DNA of 23,138 bases. Origin: UBA11540 sp045531755. Lineage in GTDB: Bacteria > Bacillota > Clostridia > Oscillospirales > Ruminococcaceae. Below, one piece after another: positions 14,723 through 22,595 of this stretch. The stretch's first letter is position 1, and every line of letters begins with the position of its first letter. Location of the stretch: positions 1 to 23,138 of the forward strand of contig JAZSEP010000018.1 in the NCBI GenBank assembly GCA_045531755.1, read 5' to 3'. The position numbers and the translations under genes were made by a program. The notes under the pieces were generated by a model. That model had not been told where the DNA came from, searched no databases, and saw nothing but the letters and a program-made list of their open reading frames with translations.

Positions 14723-15103
14723 TCACAGCTTTTTCTGCACCTTGTCCATAAACCTTTGTTTGTCAATCACAAAGCGCTCGTGGTATGCTTCGCCGACAAC
14801 GCCGTCGCGGTCGGAGACCTTAATTTCAAAGGTGAGCTTTCTGCCGTCGATTTCGACAAGCTCGCTTTCGCAGGTTACCTCTGCTCCCACGGGGTCGGCG
14901 GAGAGGTGTTTTACGTTTATCAGTGTGCCAACGGAGGTTGAGCCCTCGGGCAAAAGCGCTTCGACGCTTTCGGCGGCGGTGTTTTCCATCAGCGCCACCA
15001 TTGCAGGCGTTGCAAAGACGGGAAGTGTTCCGCTTCCCATAGCCTCTGCTGTTTTATCGGGTGTGACCGAAATTGTTTTTGTGTTTTTTATTCCTTTTTC
15101 CAT
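14723..15103 (-). CDS. FlK-like hotdog-fold thioesterase
   Basis: A protein of 126 residues, the usual size for single hotdog-fold thioesterases of the fluoroacetyl-CoA thioesterase (FlK) group. Features are FATPAMVALMENTAAESVE (30-48, with T42 where FlK has its catalytic threonine, by recollection) and the STSVGTLINVKHLSADPVG block (56-74). That block carries the HL...PVG signature with H66. A regular hotdog strand pattern follows to the C-terminus. It likely hydrolyses an acyl-CoA; fluoroacetate is not implied. It follows the threonine aldolase gene by one base, and its ribosome-binding site GAGGAG lies inside that gene's last codons, so the two are coupled. Confidence 0.8.
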   Translation of the reverse strand: MEKGIKNTKTISVTPDKTAEAMGSGTLPVFATPAMVALMENTAAESVEALLPEGSTSVGTLINVKHLSADPVGAEVTCESELVEIDGRKLTFEIKVSDRDGVVGEAYHERFVIDKQRFMDKVQKKL

Positions 15104-15104
15104 A

Positions 15105-16139
15105 TCAAAGCTCCTCGATATCGCGTATCAGTTCGTCAACGTCGGCTTGTTTTGTGCTCCAGCCGGTGCAGAAGCGGACACAATGGTGGGTGTCGTCCAC
15201 CCGTTGCTCATATTCAAAGACGTATTTCTTGGAAAGGGTTTGCATCTGCTCCTCGCTCAACACGACAAACTGTTGGTTTGTGGGGCTGTCGACAAAAAGC
15301 GGTATACCCTTTTTGACGAAGGCGTCCTTTATTTTCAGCGCGAGCGCGTCGGCTTTTTTCGTTATCTCGAAATACAGTCCGTCCTCGAAGAGTGTCGCAA
15401 ACTGCAATCCCAACAGCCAGCCCTTTGCGAGCATTGCGCCGTTTTGCTTTATATAGCTTCTGAAATCGGTCTGCAGGTCGGGGTTTGTTATGACGACTGC
15501 CTCGCCGAACATTGCTCCGCACTTTGTTCCGCCGAAGTAGAACACGTCGCAGAGTCTTGCGAGGTCCTTCGGGGTGACGTCGCATCCCTCAAAGCCCAAG
15601 CCGTAGCCCATTCTTGCGCCATCGACGAAGAGGTACATCGAGTATTCCCTGCAAACTGCAGAAATCTCCTCGAGCTCACGGAGTGTATACACCGTTCCAA
15701 GCTCGGTGGGATAGGACAAGTAGACCATCTTCGGCTGTGTTATATGCTCTTTTATTCCGCTGTCGGCAAAAAGCTGTGCTTCTTCTTTTATCTGCTTTGC
15801 AGAAATCTTGCCGTCGGTGGCAGGCAGGGCGTGGATTTTGTGTCCCGTATTCTCCACAGCGCCCGTTTCGTGCGCGTGGATGTGACCCGTGTCAGCGGAA
15901 ATCACGCTCTGGTAGGGGCGAAGCGCCGCGGCAATCACCGTGAAGTTTGCCTGTGTTCCGCCAACGAGGAAATGCACCTTCGCTTTGTCGCAGTCGAGGT
16001 ATTTTTTAATCTCATTTTCCGCCTTTTCGCACCAAGGGTCGATGCCGTATCCGCCGTAGCTCTCTGCGGCGGTGTTTTTCATCGCTTCGAGCACCTTTTC
16101 GTGTGCCGAGCAGTTATAGTCGTTGTTAAAGCGTATCAT
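15105..16139 (-). CDS. ltaE: Low-specificity L-threonine aldolase-like PLP enzyme
   Basis: A protein of 344 residues of the aspartate aminotransferase fold (beta-eliminating lyase family). It begins IRFNNDYNCSAHEKVLEAM. It shows GGTQANFTV (60-68, cofactor phosphate binding), TGHIHAHETGA (84-94, His stacking on PLP), FVDGARMGYG (171-180, D173 and R176) and the Schiff-base lysine in YFGGTKCGAMFGE (K206). It cleaves L-threonine or L-allo-threonine to glycine and acetaldehyde; substrate breadth is inferred. The open frame runs back to 16721 inside the YwaF-like gene, but ATG 16139 has AGAGGTGG upstream and begins the conserved domain. It is the middle gene of a three-gene minus-strand operon. Confidence 0.9.
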   Translation of the reverse strand: MIRFNNDYNCSAHEKVLEAMKNTAAESYGGYGIDPWCEKAENEIKKYLDCDKAKVHFLVGGTQANFTVIAAALRPYQSVISADTGHIHAHETGAVENTGHKIHALPATDGKISAKQIKEEAQLFADSGIKEHITQPKMVYLSYPTELGTVYTLRELEEISAVCREYSMYLFVDGARMGYGLGFEGCDVTPKDLARLCDVFYFGGTKCGAMFGEAVVITNPDLQTDFRSYIKQNGAMLAKGWLLGLQFATLFEDGLYFEITKKADALALKIKDAFVKKGIPLFVDSPTNQQFVVLSEEQMQTLSKKYVFEYEQRVDDTHHCVRFCTGWSTKQADVDELIRDIEEL

Positions 16140-16168
16140 CTTTCCACCTCTTATATATGAAGTCGGAT

Positions 16169-16984
16169 TCAAACGGTTATCGGTTCTTCTTCCGTCTTTT
16201 TCGTCTTGTGTCTGAGCACCTTTATTATGGTTTTCACAACCCACGCGCCAACGCTCACGGCAGGAACGTAGAGTATTGTGGAAACGTACCAGCCGAACAT
16301 CTCGGAAATCTGTTTGCAGATTATAAGCGAGGAATTTCGAGGGCCGACAAAGAACATATTGAGCTTTCCGTCTGACACGTTCCAATGAATACAGTTTATC
16401 AGAAACGCAGCCGCACACAGCACAAGCCACATTACCGTTGCCCGTTTGAAGTTTATCTTTGTCACTCCGCCAAGCCCCGTAAACGCCATGAGCGCGCCCA
16501 AAAAGACGAGGACGAGATGCCACGTCAGCGAGTGCGCGGTCATAGTGACCTGCTTGTGCAGAAGTCCCGACGGCTCTAAAAACGCGACAAACCCGCTCAA
16601 CAGGCTGTAGGTCATTATAAAATCGTACATCGTCTGCTGTATAACGCCTTTTTTGAGAAACGGGATTATCAGACAGAGGTACATCGGCACACTGCAAAGG
16701 TGAAACGGAAACGCTCCCCAATTGTATAGCTCGTCGGGGCAGATGACAAGCTTGTACATCAGCTGTTTATACACCTCGCAGACAGCAAGAACGATGCCGA
16801 TTGCGAGGATTATCCTTTTTATTGTTTTCTCGCTTTTGTTCCGAAGAAGGTACGCTATGAAAAAGCACAGGCAAAAGCCCAATATCATAACGGTCAGATG
16901 AAACGCGCCGTAGGATTTCGGAACCTCCATCTGCCAATGTGTTTTGTCCAGCAATTCGGTCAGTTTTTCAACAAAGCTGTTCAT
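16169..16984 (-). CDS. YwaF/TIGR02206-like integral membrane protein
   Basis: A protein of 271 residues with about seven membrane segments. Family-type features are the early FHLTVMILGF and the polar-aromatic NWGAFPFHLCSVPMYLCLIIPF segment in the middle, which are typical of the YwaF/TMEM164-related group. Loops are conserved with H and P residues. Function in this family is unknown. The frame extends 8 codons upstream to a GTG, but ATG 16984 has AAAGGAGAGG in front. It begins an operon with the threonine aldolase (29-base gap) and the thioesterase. The gene ends in a charged tail, KKTEEEPITV. Confidence 0.75.
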   Translation of the reverse strand: MNSFVEKLTELLDKTHWQMEVPKSYGAFHLTVMILGFCLCFFIAYLLRNKSEKTIKRIILAIGIVLAVCEVYKQLMYKLVICPDELYNWGAFPFHLCSVPMYLCLIIPFLKKGVIQQTMYDFIMTYSLLSGFVAFLEPSGLLHKQVTMTAHSLTWHLVLVFLGALMAFTGLGGVTKINFKRATVMWLVLCAAAFLINCIHWNVSDGKLNMFFVGPRNSSLIICKQISEMFGWYVSTILYVPAVSVGAWVVKTIIKVLRHKTKKTEEEPITV

Positions 16985-17010
16985 AAAAACCTCTCCTTTG
17001 CGCGACACCT

Positions 17011-17039
17011 ATTCTATCACAGTTTGCCTGATTAGTCAA
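17011..17039 (-). promoter_or_regulatory. Promoter of the YwaF-like / threonine aldolase / thioesterase operon
   Basis: Minus-strand TTGACT (17039-17034), 17 bp, TAGAAT (17016-17011), with a TGA extended -10. This is one of the strongest promoters in the window. It directly abuts the terminator of the upstream aldo/keto reductase gene. Confidence 0.85.
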
Positions 17040-17040
17040 A

Positions 17041-17071
17041 TTTAAAAGGTGTGAAGCGACAGCTTCACACC
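17041..17071 (-). terminator. Terminator of the aldo/keto reductase gene
   Basis: Minus-strand GGTGTGAAGC and GCTTCACACC form a perfect 10-bp stem around a 4-base loop, followed by TTTTAAATTT. It is 7 bases after the gene's stop. Confidence 0.8.
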
Positions 17072-17078
17072 CTAAAAA

Positions 17079-18197
17079 TCAACCCAAAACGTCGACGGCT
17101 CTTTTGAGATTGTCGATGATTTCTATGTGCTGGGGACAGATTGACTCGCACTGTCCGCAACCGATACACGCGTCGGCACCCGCCTTGCCCTTAACCGCTT
17201 CGTTATACTGCCGTTTTGCAGAGTCGAGGTTGTTGTATTTATCGTAGAAGTTAAGCGCTCTGAAGATGCTGTTTATCGGGATTTCCTGCGGACAGCCCTT
17301 GATGCAGTACTTACAGTTCGTACAGGGTATCTGCGGAATTTTTTCGAGCCTTTCGGCAACCCTTGCAACCGCCTCGCGCTCGGCTTCGTCAAGCTTTTTG
17401 AGGTTTTCCATATAGGAAAGGTTGTCGTTCATCTGCTCGAGGTTTGACATTCCCGACAAAACGGTGATAATACCGTCAAGCGACGCGGCATAGCGCACCG
17501 CCCAGGAAGCAACCGAGAGGTCGGGGTCTATCTCCCTGAAGATTTTTGCGCAGTCGTCGGGAAGCGTTGCGAGCGCTCCGCCCTTGACCGGCTCCATTAT
17601 AATCACGGGCTTATTGTGCTTTCTTGCCACCTCGTAGCAAAGGCGCGATTGTATCTTTTCGCTCTCCCAGTCAACGTAGTTTATCTGCAGCTGTACGAAC
17701 TCCGCCTCGGGATGCGCGGTCAAAATCTCGTCAAGCACCTCGGCGGTATCGTGGAAGGAAAAGCCGTAGTGGCGGACAAGCCCCTTTTGCTTCAGCTCGC
17801 GGAGAAACTCCCAGGTGCCGTAGTCCTCGTGGATGCCGCGGTTGCTGTTGTTGAGGCAATGCAGGAGATAGAAGTCGAAGTATCCCGCTCCCGTTCTTTC
17901 AAGCGAGGTGTAAAAGCGCCCCTTTATCTCCTCGGGGGTGTTTTTTCTGTCCCAGATGGGAAGCTTGGTCGCAAGCTGAAAGCTCTCGCGCGGATAGCGG
18001 TCGACAAGCGCTATTTTGGTCGCCTCCTCGCTCTTTCCGTCGTCATAGACGTAGGCGGTGTCAAAGTAGGTAAAGCCCTTTTGCATAAAGAGGTCTACCA
18101 TCTCTTTTGTCTGTTCAAGGTCGATTTCTCCGTCCTTCTTCGGCAGACGCATCAACCCAAAGCCCAATTTTTTAATCTCTTCGCCCAAATACCCCAT
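17079..18197 (-). CDS. Aldo/keto reductase with C-terminal 2[4Fe-4S] ferredoxin domain
   Basis: A protein of 372 residues. An AKR TIM barrel runs from residue 1 to about 285, with the catalytic tetrad visible in FDTAYVYDDGKSE (D46, Y51), ATKLP (K78) and YLLHCLN (H113). A C-terminal bacterial ferredoxin domain has two cysteine clusters, CTNCKYCIKGCP (C291, C294, C297, C301) and CIGCGQCESICP (about C343-C353). Such Fe-S-fused AKRs are common in anaerobic Clostridia and are annotated only as oxidoreductases. Electrons may be exchanged with NAD(P)H or ferredoxin-like carriers. It is monocistronic, with its own promoter and terminator. The ribosome-binding site is AAGGAG 6 bases before the ATG. 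Confidence 0.92.
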   Translation of the reverse strand: MGYLGEEIKKLGFGLMRLPKKDGEIDLEQTKEMVDLFMQKGFTYFDTAYVYDDGKSEEATKIALVDRYPRESFQLATKLPIWDRKNTPEEIKGRFYTSLERTGAGYFDFYLLHCLNNSNRGIHEDYGTWEFLRELKQKGLVRHYGFSFHDTAEVLDEILTAHPEAEFVQLQINYVDWESEKIQSRLCYEVARKHNKPVIIMEPVKGGALATLPDDCAKIFREIDPDLSVASWAVRYAASLDGIITVLSGMSNLEQMNDNLSYMENLKKLDEAEREAVARVAERLEKIPQIPCTNCKYCIKGCPQEIPINSIFRALNFYDKYNNLDSAKRQYNEAVKGKAGADACIGCGQCESICPQHIEIIDNLKRAVDVLG

Positions 18198-18225
18198 ACT
18201 GTACTCCTTAAAAGTTTATGCCTAT

Positions 18226-18254
18226 ATTCTACCATACAACTTTCCCTTTGTCGA
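18226..18254 (-). promoter_or_regulatory. Promoter of the aldo/keto reductase gene
   Basis: Minus-strand TCGACA (18254-18249), 17 bp, TAGAAT (18231-18226), with a TGG extended -10. It begins only a few bases after the terminator of blaR1. Confidence 0.75.
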
Positions 18255-18258
18255 GAGA

Positions 18259-18291
18259 AAAAAAGAAGCCACACACGGTGGCTTCTTTTTT
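18259..18291. terminator. Bidirectional-looking terminator at the end of the BlaR1-like gene
   Basis: AAAAAAGAAGCCAC and GTGGCTTCTTTTTT pair over 14 bp around a 5-base loop. The flanking A and T runs are part of the stem. The TAA of the BlaR1-like gene (18290-18292) lies on the right edge of the stem. Confidence 0.85.
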
Positions 18292-21200
18292 ACGATTCGG
18301 GTATGAGGTTTGTGACAAACAGTGCCGGTGCTTCATAGATTGCGTTTTCTCTGGCTTGTATATCTACAAATCGGATGTTGTCGCCATCAAGCTGTACGGT
18401 CAGACAGTAGTTTCCTTTTGTCGTGTATGACCAGAAGAAGATCTGCAGGTAATTACCGACCTGGAAATATTCGGATATTCCAACCTCCTCCAAGTCCCTT
18501 AGTGCTTGGCTGCTGTATTCATAGGTCGACGTTTCGGCTTTGTAGTATTCGCTTTCTCTCAAAAGCTCCGGCGTCACGTCGAAGCGCTCCAAAACAGTCT
18601 TCTCAAAATCCTCTGCATCGAAGGTCCACTGCCTTGTAAACTGCTCATACATTGTGTTCTGCAGTTGTGTGACAGGAACACTGTCTATCTGCTCCCTGCT
18701 AGTATAGGTGGCGTACCAATCGAGCAGTGCCGGAACAGTTTTAAAGGTGCCGTGAGCTATTGGCGTCAAGGGCGCTGCATATATTCCAGGCTCATATTGT
18801 ATAAATGCATTAACAATTGTTTCAGCAGGTCTTAGTTCAAAGCATCCGTCGCTGATTGCGCCATAGGTTTTGAGTATATCAAGCACCTTGTTTTCACGCT
18901 CGATATAATCGAAATCTCCGTTGAACATTTCACATATCTCCGCAAGATAGGAAAGCTCTCCGTTTTGACGTGTTATCTTCATTCCCTCGACACCTATAAC
19001 AACATTGTCTTTTTCGAAGGTCGATGCATATTCCTTGAGAGCTTCGAAGTCGGTTGTATCAATCTTAATCTTTATAAAGCTCGGATTGGTTTTTGCCGGA
19101 ATGGGAATAGCATCAAGGTTGTAGGGAGTGAGATAAACGCCGTCGTTCTCAATAGAGAGTCTGCCCTTGATGTATGGCATGCTCCTTCCTTTAAACGCGT
19201 AGGCGTATGCGACAACGTCCTCGGTTTCAGCGTTATAGGAAACCTGTTTGAATCTCCAGCTCGTTTGGAAATCATCAACAACTGTGGAAAGTCCAAACCC
19301 GTTCTCCATTGCAATCTCCTCTTGGTCTCCCAAGACAAACGGATATGCCTTTGAAGAAACGTCATATCTAAACTCATCAATGGTTATATTCATCTCAGCG
19401 ACAAAGGTTTCGTTCATAAGCTGAGGAGTGTTGTCTTTTCCTTTACGGACGTCAACTGCATATTTGCTGTAATTAAGCGCGAGATACTCCTCTGAAACGT
19501 TCGTAAAGTATGCTATGTTTCCAACAAACGTCGGCATATAAGTGTAACCGCTTCTTACTATCTTTAGGTCTGTTACAAAACTGTTAGCAAGATTTCCGTC
19601 ATAGTCAAACGCCACAAAGCCAAGGTTCTCATTTTCATCCTTGAAGCTTATAAGCAGACGCTTGTCGTTGTTTCTGTCGGAAACGGGACGCCACATCGGA
19701 TCGAAGTGTTCGACTCCCATATCCTCCTTTGTGATAACGGAAATGGGTGTATAAGGGTCGTTCGTTGCGAAATCATAAATTGCAAGTGCGTCTATAAATG
19801 CTATTGCAACCCTTCCCTCTCCCATATCGTAGAAGCAAGAGTATTCTGTTGACATCTCGTAGTCGGAAAGCGTTATCAAGGAACAGCTATGAGCGTCGTA
19901 ATAATTGAGGTAAGTCTTGCCGTCCGGTTTTCTGACCAATACGAAGGAGTCATCATCGCCCTTTTTATAAACGTTCAATTCGCCTCTTATGCTGTAATCT
20001 ATCAGGGTCGGGGCGTTTCTATCAACGTTTTTTACTTCGACTAAATCAAAGCCAAGAGGGCTGAGGATACAGTTTCTCGACGGTAGATATACTCCACAGA
20101 CACGGGAATTCTCTGCAAATACGAGTTCTACTCCGTCCAAATCTTCAGCAGAGAGCGTTTCTCCCATCGGCACACCGGCAATAGAAACCATGTTGACTGT
20201 TTTTGACGTCAAAAGCCCGTCTTTTGAAGAGTAACCAGCCTCTACCTGCATCAAAACAAGCTCTTTTCCATCCTTTTTGTCAACCAGGAAAAGTGCGGTT
20301 CTTACCGTCTGGGTCTTAGAATCGCAATCCCGCACGTTAATAATCTCAGATTTTATTGCACGGCTGTCTTCCAAAAGCACCTTGCTCGACAGATATTTTG
20401 AACCTACGTGATTTCTGAGCGAAGACATAAGCTCTTCATCCTCGGTAATCGAGGTGTTGAGTTCCTTTTCGACAAGCGCTTCAACGTCGTAGGGTGAGGT
20501 TTCGTCAGGCTGTGACGAGGTGTCGGACGAGCCGATATCAGACGACACGTCAATCACTCCGCCGAGCTCGCAGCCGATGAACACGGTACAGGTCACTGTG
20601 ATGCACGCGACGATTATGAGGGCGGTTTTTCCTCCGCGCCTTTTGGTCATATCCAAAATTCTTATAAAACGCTTTTTCAGGTCGCTTTGTTTTGATGCAA
20701 ATCCTGCCGCGAGCGCAGGCTCTTTGCTCTTTTGCATACGGACAACGTGGAGAATCGACTGACAGTAGGTGTGTCGGAAGTTCTCGTTTTGATTTTTAAC
20801 AACGTCTTCGTCACACGCTCTCTCCAAATCCTCGTCAGAAGCCTTTGCCATAATCCAGACAATCGGGTTGAACCAATGCAACGACAGCGCCGCGCGGACA
20901 AGAAGCTTATACCAGATATCACGGCGTTTGAAGTGCATCAGCTCGTGACGGAGAATCATCTCGACGTCCTGCGGTTTGTTCGGGAACTTCGGCAGGAGTA
21001 TTCTCGGCTTGAAAAAGCCCACCAACAGCGGTGACTGAATCTTTCCGTTATAGAAAACGTCAACCTTTGAGGTCATCCCCATCTCTGAGCAGATGCGGTT
21101 TAAGGTATCCAGCGTTTCCTCATCGGTGACGGTGTGGTTAAAGCGGTTTGTTCTTCTGAAGAACAAAAGGTGGGTCGCTATCTGATACAAAAACATTGCG

Positions 21201-21616
21201 ACGGCAACGGTAATCCAAGCCGTACCGAGAACGAGCGTTATCGGGATTGTTTTCTCGTTTTCACTCTTGACGGTAGTCACGGGGCGCAGGTAAACGGGGC
21301 GGTCAATCGGCTCGTAAACAGGTGTGTCCTGTATATCGGGAGCGGTGGGAACGTCCTGCACCTCGGGCGGAGTGACAGGGGCTTGCGGTGTGGGTTGGGT
21401 TACTACTATCTCGTTTCGCGGAAGCTCAACCTCTACCACCGAAGGAAGCGAAAGGTTTATCGGCAGAAGCAGTCTTACTGCGAGGACAAGCCACACCCAA
21501 TAGCGCCACTTGCGTTTGAAAAACCTTGCGGTCAGCGGTTGCAAAAGCAGTACCAAAACCGCCACAATGCCGACGCCCAACGTTACCTCTAACATCGACA
21601 GAAACAGTTTTTCCAT
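18290..21616 (-). CDS. blaR1: Giant BlaR1/MecR1-family M56 metallopeptidase with novel C-terminal region
   Basis: A protein of 1108 residues, nearly twice the usual BlaR1 length. N-terminal membrane segments lie near 8-28 and 38-52. A Pro-rich outer loop (72-110) and a third segment (126-148) follow. The cytoplasmic M56 protease has HELMH (224-228) and the downstream zinc ligand region ERACDE (265-270). A further membrane segment (331-348) leads to about 760 outer residues. That outer part starts with a Ser/Asp linker, has a middle with repeated beta-strand-like units (about 560-760) and a final globular part. I see no class D beta-lactamase-like set (no STxK context, no KTG/KSG). A beta-lactam sensor is therefore not supported and the ligand is unknown. 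It follows blaI by 3 bases, and its ribosome-binding site GGGGAG lies in the end of blaI. It presumably cleaves or triggers loss of BlaI. Confidence 0.85.
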   Translation of the reverse strand: MEKLFLSMLEVTLGVGIVAVLVLLLQPLTARFFKRKWRYWVWLVLAVRLLLPINLSLPSVVEVELPRNEIVVTQPTPQAPVTPPEVQDVPTAPDIQDTPVYEPIDRPVYLRPVTTVKSENEKTIPITLVLGTAWITVAVAMFLYQIATHLLFFRRTNRFNHTVTDEETLDTLNRICSEMGMTSKVDVFYNGKIQSPLLVGFFKPRILLPKFPNKPQDVEMILRHELMHFKRRDIWYKLLVRAALSLHWFNPIVWIMAKASDEDLERACDEDVVKNQNENFRHTYCQSILHVVRMQKSKEPALAAGFASKQSDLKKRFIRILDMTKRRGGKTALIIVACITVTCTVFIGCELGGVIDVSSDIGSSDTSSQPDETSPYDVEALVEKELNTSITEDEELMSSLRNHVGSKYLSSKVLLEDSRAIKSEIINVRDCDSKTQTVRTALFLVDKKDGKELVLMQVEAGYSSKDGLLTSKTVNMVSIAGVPMGETLSAEDLDGVELVFAENSRVCGVYLPSRNCILSPLGFDLVEVKNVDRNAPTLIDYSIRGELNVYKKGDDDSFVLVRKPDGKTYLNYYDAHSCSLITLSDYEMSTEYSCFYDMGEGRVAIAFIDALAIYDFATNDPYTPISVITKEDMGVEHFDPMWRPVSDRNNDKRLLISFKDENENLGFVAFDYDGNLANSFVTDLKIVRSGYTYMPTFVGNIAYFTNVSEEYLALNYSKYAVDVRKGKDNTPQLMNETFVAEMNITIDEFRYDVSSKAYPFVLGDQEEIAMENGFGLSTVVDDFQTSWRFKQVSYNAETEDVVAYAYAFKGRSMPYIKGRLSIENDGVYLTPYNLDAIPIPAKTNPSFIKIKIDTTDFEALKEYASTFEKDNVVIGVEGMKITRQNGELSYLAEICEMFNGDFDYIERENKVLDILKTYGAISDGCFELRPAETIVNAFIQYEPGIYAAPLTPIAHGTFKTVPALLDWYATYTSREQIDSVPVTQLQNTMYEQFTRQWTFDAEDFEKTVLERFDVTPELLRESEYYKAETSTYEYSSQALRDLEEVGISEYFQVGNYLQIFFWSYTTKGNYCLTVQLDGDNIRFVDIQARENAIYEAPALFVTNLIPES

Positions 21617-21619
21617 ACA

Positions 21620-22012
21620 CTACTCCCCTTTCTTCGCTTCGTCCAGGAACGCCTGCAGTCCGTCAAGCTCCTTCTGGTCGAGTTTTTTGTTCTTATACAG
21701 GTTGGTCACAAGTCGGGTCATCGACCTTGCGCAAAGTCTGCCGAGCACCGACTGACTTTCAAACTCAAGATACTCCTCCTCGCTTATAATCGCGGAGTAG
21801 AAATTGCTCTTTCCCTTGCCCTGTTGCTCGGAGTGCACAAACCCCTTGTCAACAAGCCGTGCAAGAAGGTTCAAAACCGTGGTGACGCCCCAGTTCTGAC
21901 GGCCTTTCAGTTTTTCGTCAATATACGCTCGGGAAACAGGCTCCCCTGCCTCCCACAGTATCATCATAAGCTCAAGCTCGGAGTTTGGCAGATGTACGAT
22001 TCTTTTATCCAT
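21620..22012 (-). CDS. blaI: BlaI/MecI-family transcriptional repressor
   Basis: A winged-helix protein of 130 residues. It shows the family pattern LPNSELELMMILWEAGEPVSRAYIDEKL (helices 1-2), WGVTTVLNLLARLVDKGFVHSEQQGKGKSNFYSA (recognition helix and wing) and a C-terminal dimerisation helix region from about 75. ATG 22012 with AAGGTGG upstream is preferred over the in-frame GTG 22027, which overlaps that ribosome-binding site. It represses its own promoter through palindromes there, by family analogy, and is inactivated through the BlaR1-type protease encoded immediately downstream. Confidence 0.92.
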   Translation of the reverse strand: MDKRIVHLPNSELELMMILWEAGEPVSRAYIDEKLKGRQNWGVTTVLNLLARLVDKGFVHSEQQGKGKSNFYSAIISEEEYLEFESQSVLGRLCARSMTRLVTNLYKNKKLDQKELDGLQAFLDEAKKGE

Positions 22013-22023
22013 ATTAACCACCT

Positions 22024-22038
22024 TCACAGTTTGTCGTA
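22024..22038. promoter_or_regulatory. Candidate BlaI operator 2, just downstream of transcription start
   Basis: TCACAGTTTGTCGTA shares TTTGTCGTA with operator 1 exactly 29 bp away and keeps an ACA...TGT core. It lies between the transcription start and the blaI ribosome-binding site. Confidence 0.55.
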
Positions 22039-22050
22039 GCTTCTAATTAC

Positions 22051-22079
22051 ATTCTACATTTGTCGTAACTGTTTGTCAA
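22051..22079 (-). promoter_or_regulatory. Promoter of the blaI-blaR1 operon
   Basis: Minus-strand consensus TTGACA (22079-22074), a 17-bp spacer and TAGAAT (22056-22051). This near-ideal strong promoter fits a gene pair held down by its own repressor. Confidence 0.9.
22053..22067. promoter_or_regulatory. Candidate BlaI operator 1, overlapping the -10
   Basis: TCTACATTTGTCGTA is an imperfect dyad (CTACA / TGTCG around TT) with the ACA...TGT core typical of BlaI/MecI sites. It covers the spacer and the start of the -10 hexamer, so binding would block polymerase. Confidence 0.65.
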
Positions 22080-22110
22080 TAGGGTTTTTGAAAAAATTTG
22101 GGAAATAATA

Positions 22111-22545
22111 TCATGAGAGCCGTTCGAGAGTCACAGAGAATTTCCACGTCGACACCCTGTTTTTGTATGCTCCGCCGTTTTCCGCGACCTCAACAAACTC
22201 GATTATGGTTTTCTCCTCACCAACAGAAAGCTTGGGGAAAGTGATGACTTTCTCCCCAACATCATCGCGTTTATCATCTTTTTCTATCGCATACAACAAA
22301 AGCTCTAGCTCTTCACCCTCAAAAACAATCTCATTATTAAATTTGATTTCTCGTTCTCCATATTTTACTCCCGTTTCCCAATCCGAGCCAACCCCTTCAT
22401 CGTCATAAAGATACTCGAAATGCGAAACAAGGTATCTGTTTTCTCGTTCTGCAACAGATACGGTTTCATAAGTAGGCGTTCTCTCCCCTTGTTTGCACGA
22501 GCAAAGGGTTAGCAAAACCAAAATAAACAGAATAGTTCTTTTCAT
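22111..22545 (-). CDS. Small lipoprotein of unknown function
   Basis: A protein of 144 residues starting at ATG 22545 (AAAGGGG upstream); the open frame extends 40 codons further but runs through the promoter. The lipoprotein signal is MKRTILFILVLLTLCSCKQG, with C15 or C17 as the lipidation cysteine. The mature part is acidic and contains SVAERENRYLVSHFEYLYDDEG, followed by alternating strands that suggest a small beta-domain. No family was recognised. It is transcribed divergently from the Xre regulator at 22650, and its promoter carries that regulator's candidate operators. No terminator is seen before the blaI promoter, so some read-through into blaI-blaR1 is possible. Confidence 0.7.
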   Translation of the reverse strand: MKRTILFILVLLTLCSCKQGERTPTYETVSVAERENRYLVSHFEYLYDDEGVGSDWETGVKYGEREIKFNNEIVFEGEELELLLYAIEKDDKRDDVGEKVITFPKLSVGEEKTIIEFVEVAENGGAYKNRVSTWKFSVTLERLS

Positions 22546-22566
22546 AAAAATCCCCTTTCTTATCAC

Positions 22567-22595
22567 ATTATACTCAATCTTTGAGTATATATCAA
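22567..22595 (-). promoter_or_regulatory. Promoter of the small lipoprotein gene
   Basis: Minus-strand TTGATA (22595-22590), 17 bp, TATAAT (22572-22567). The spacer is almost filled by the 22572-22586 palindrome, so occupancy would shut the promoter. Confidence 0.85.
22572..22586. promoter_or_regulatory. Xre-type operator A1
   Basis: ACTCAATCTTTGAGT is a 15-bp inverted repeat with arms ACTCA and TGAGT. It lies in the spacer of the lipoprotein promoter and upstream of the regulator gene. Its centre is 22579, exactly 25 bp from that of A2. Confidence 0.75.

Noticed and set aside
16140..16721. N-terminal extension of the threonine aldolase frame
   Set aside because: It overlaps the YwaF-like gene in another frame, and a good start with AGAGGTGG exists at 16139.
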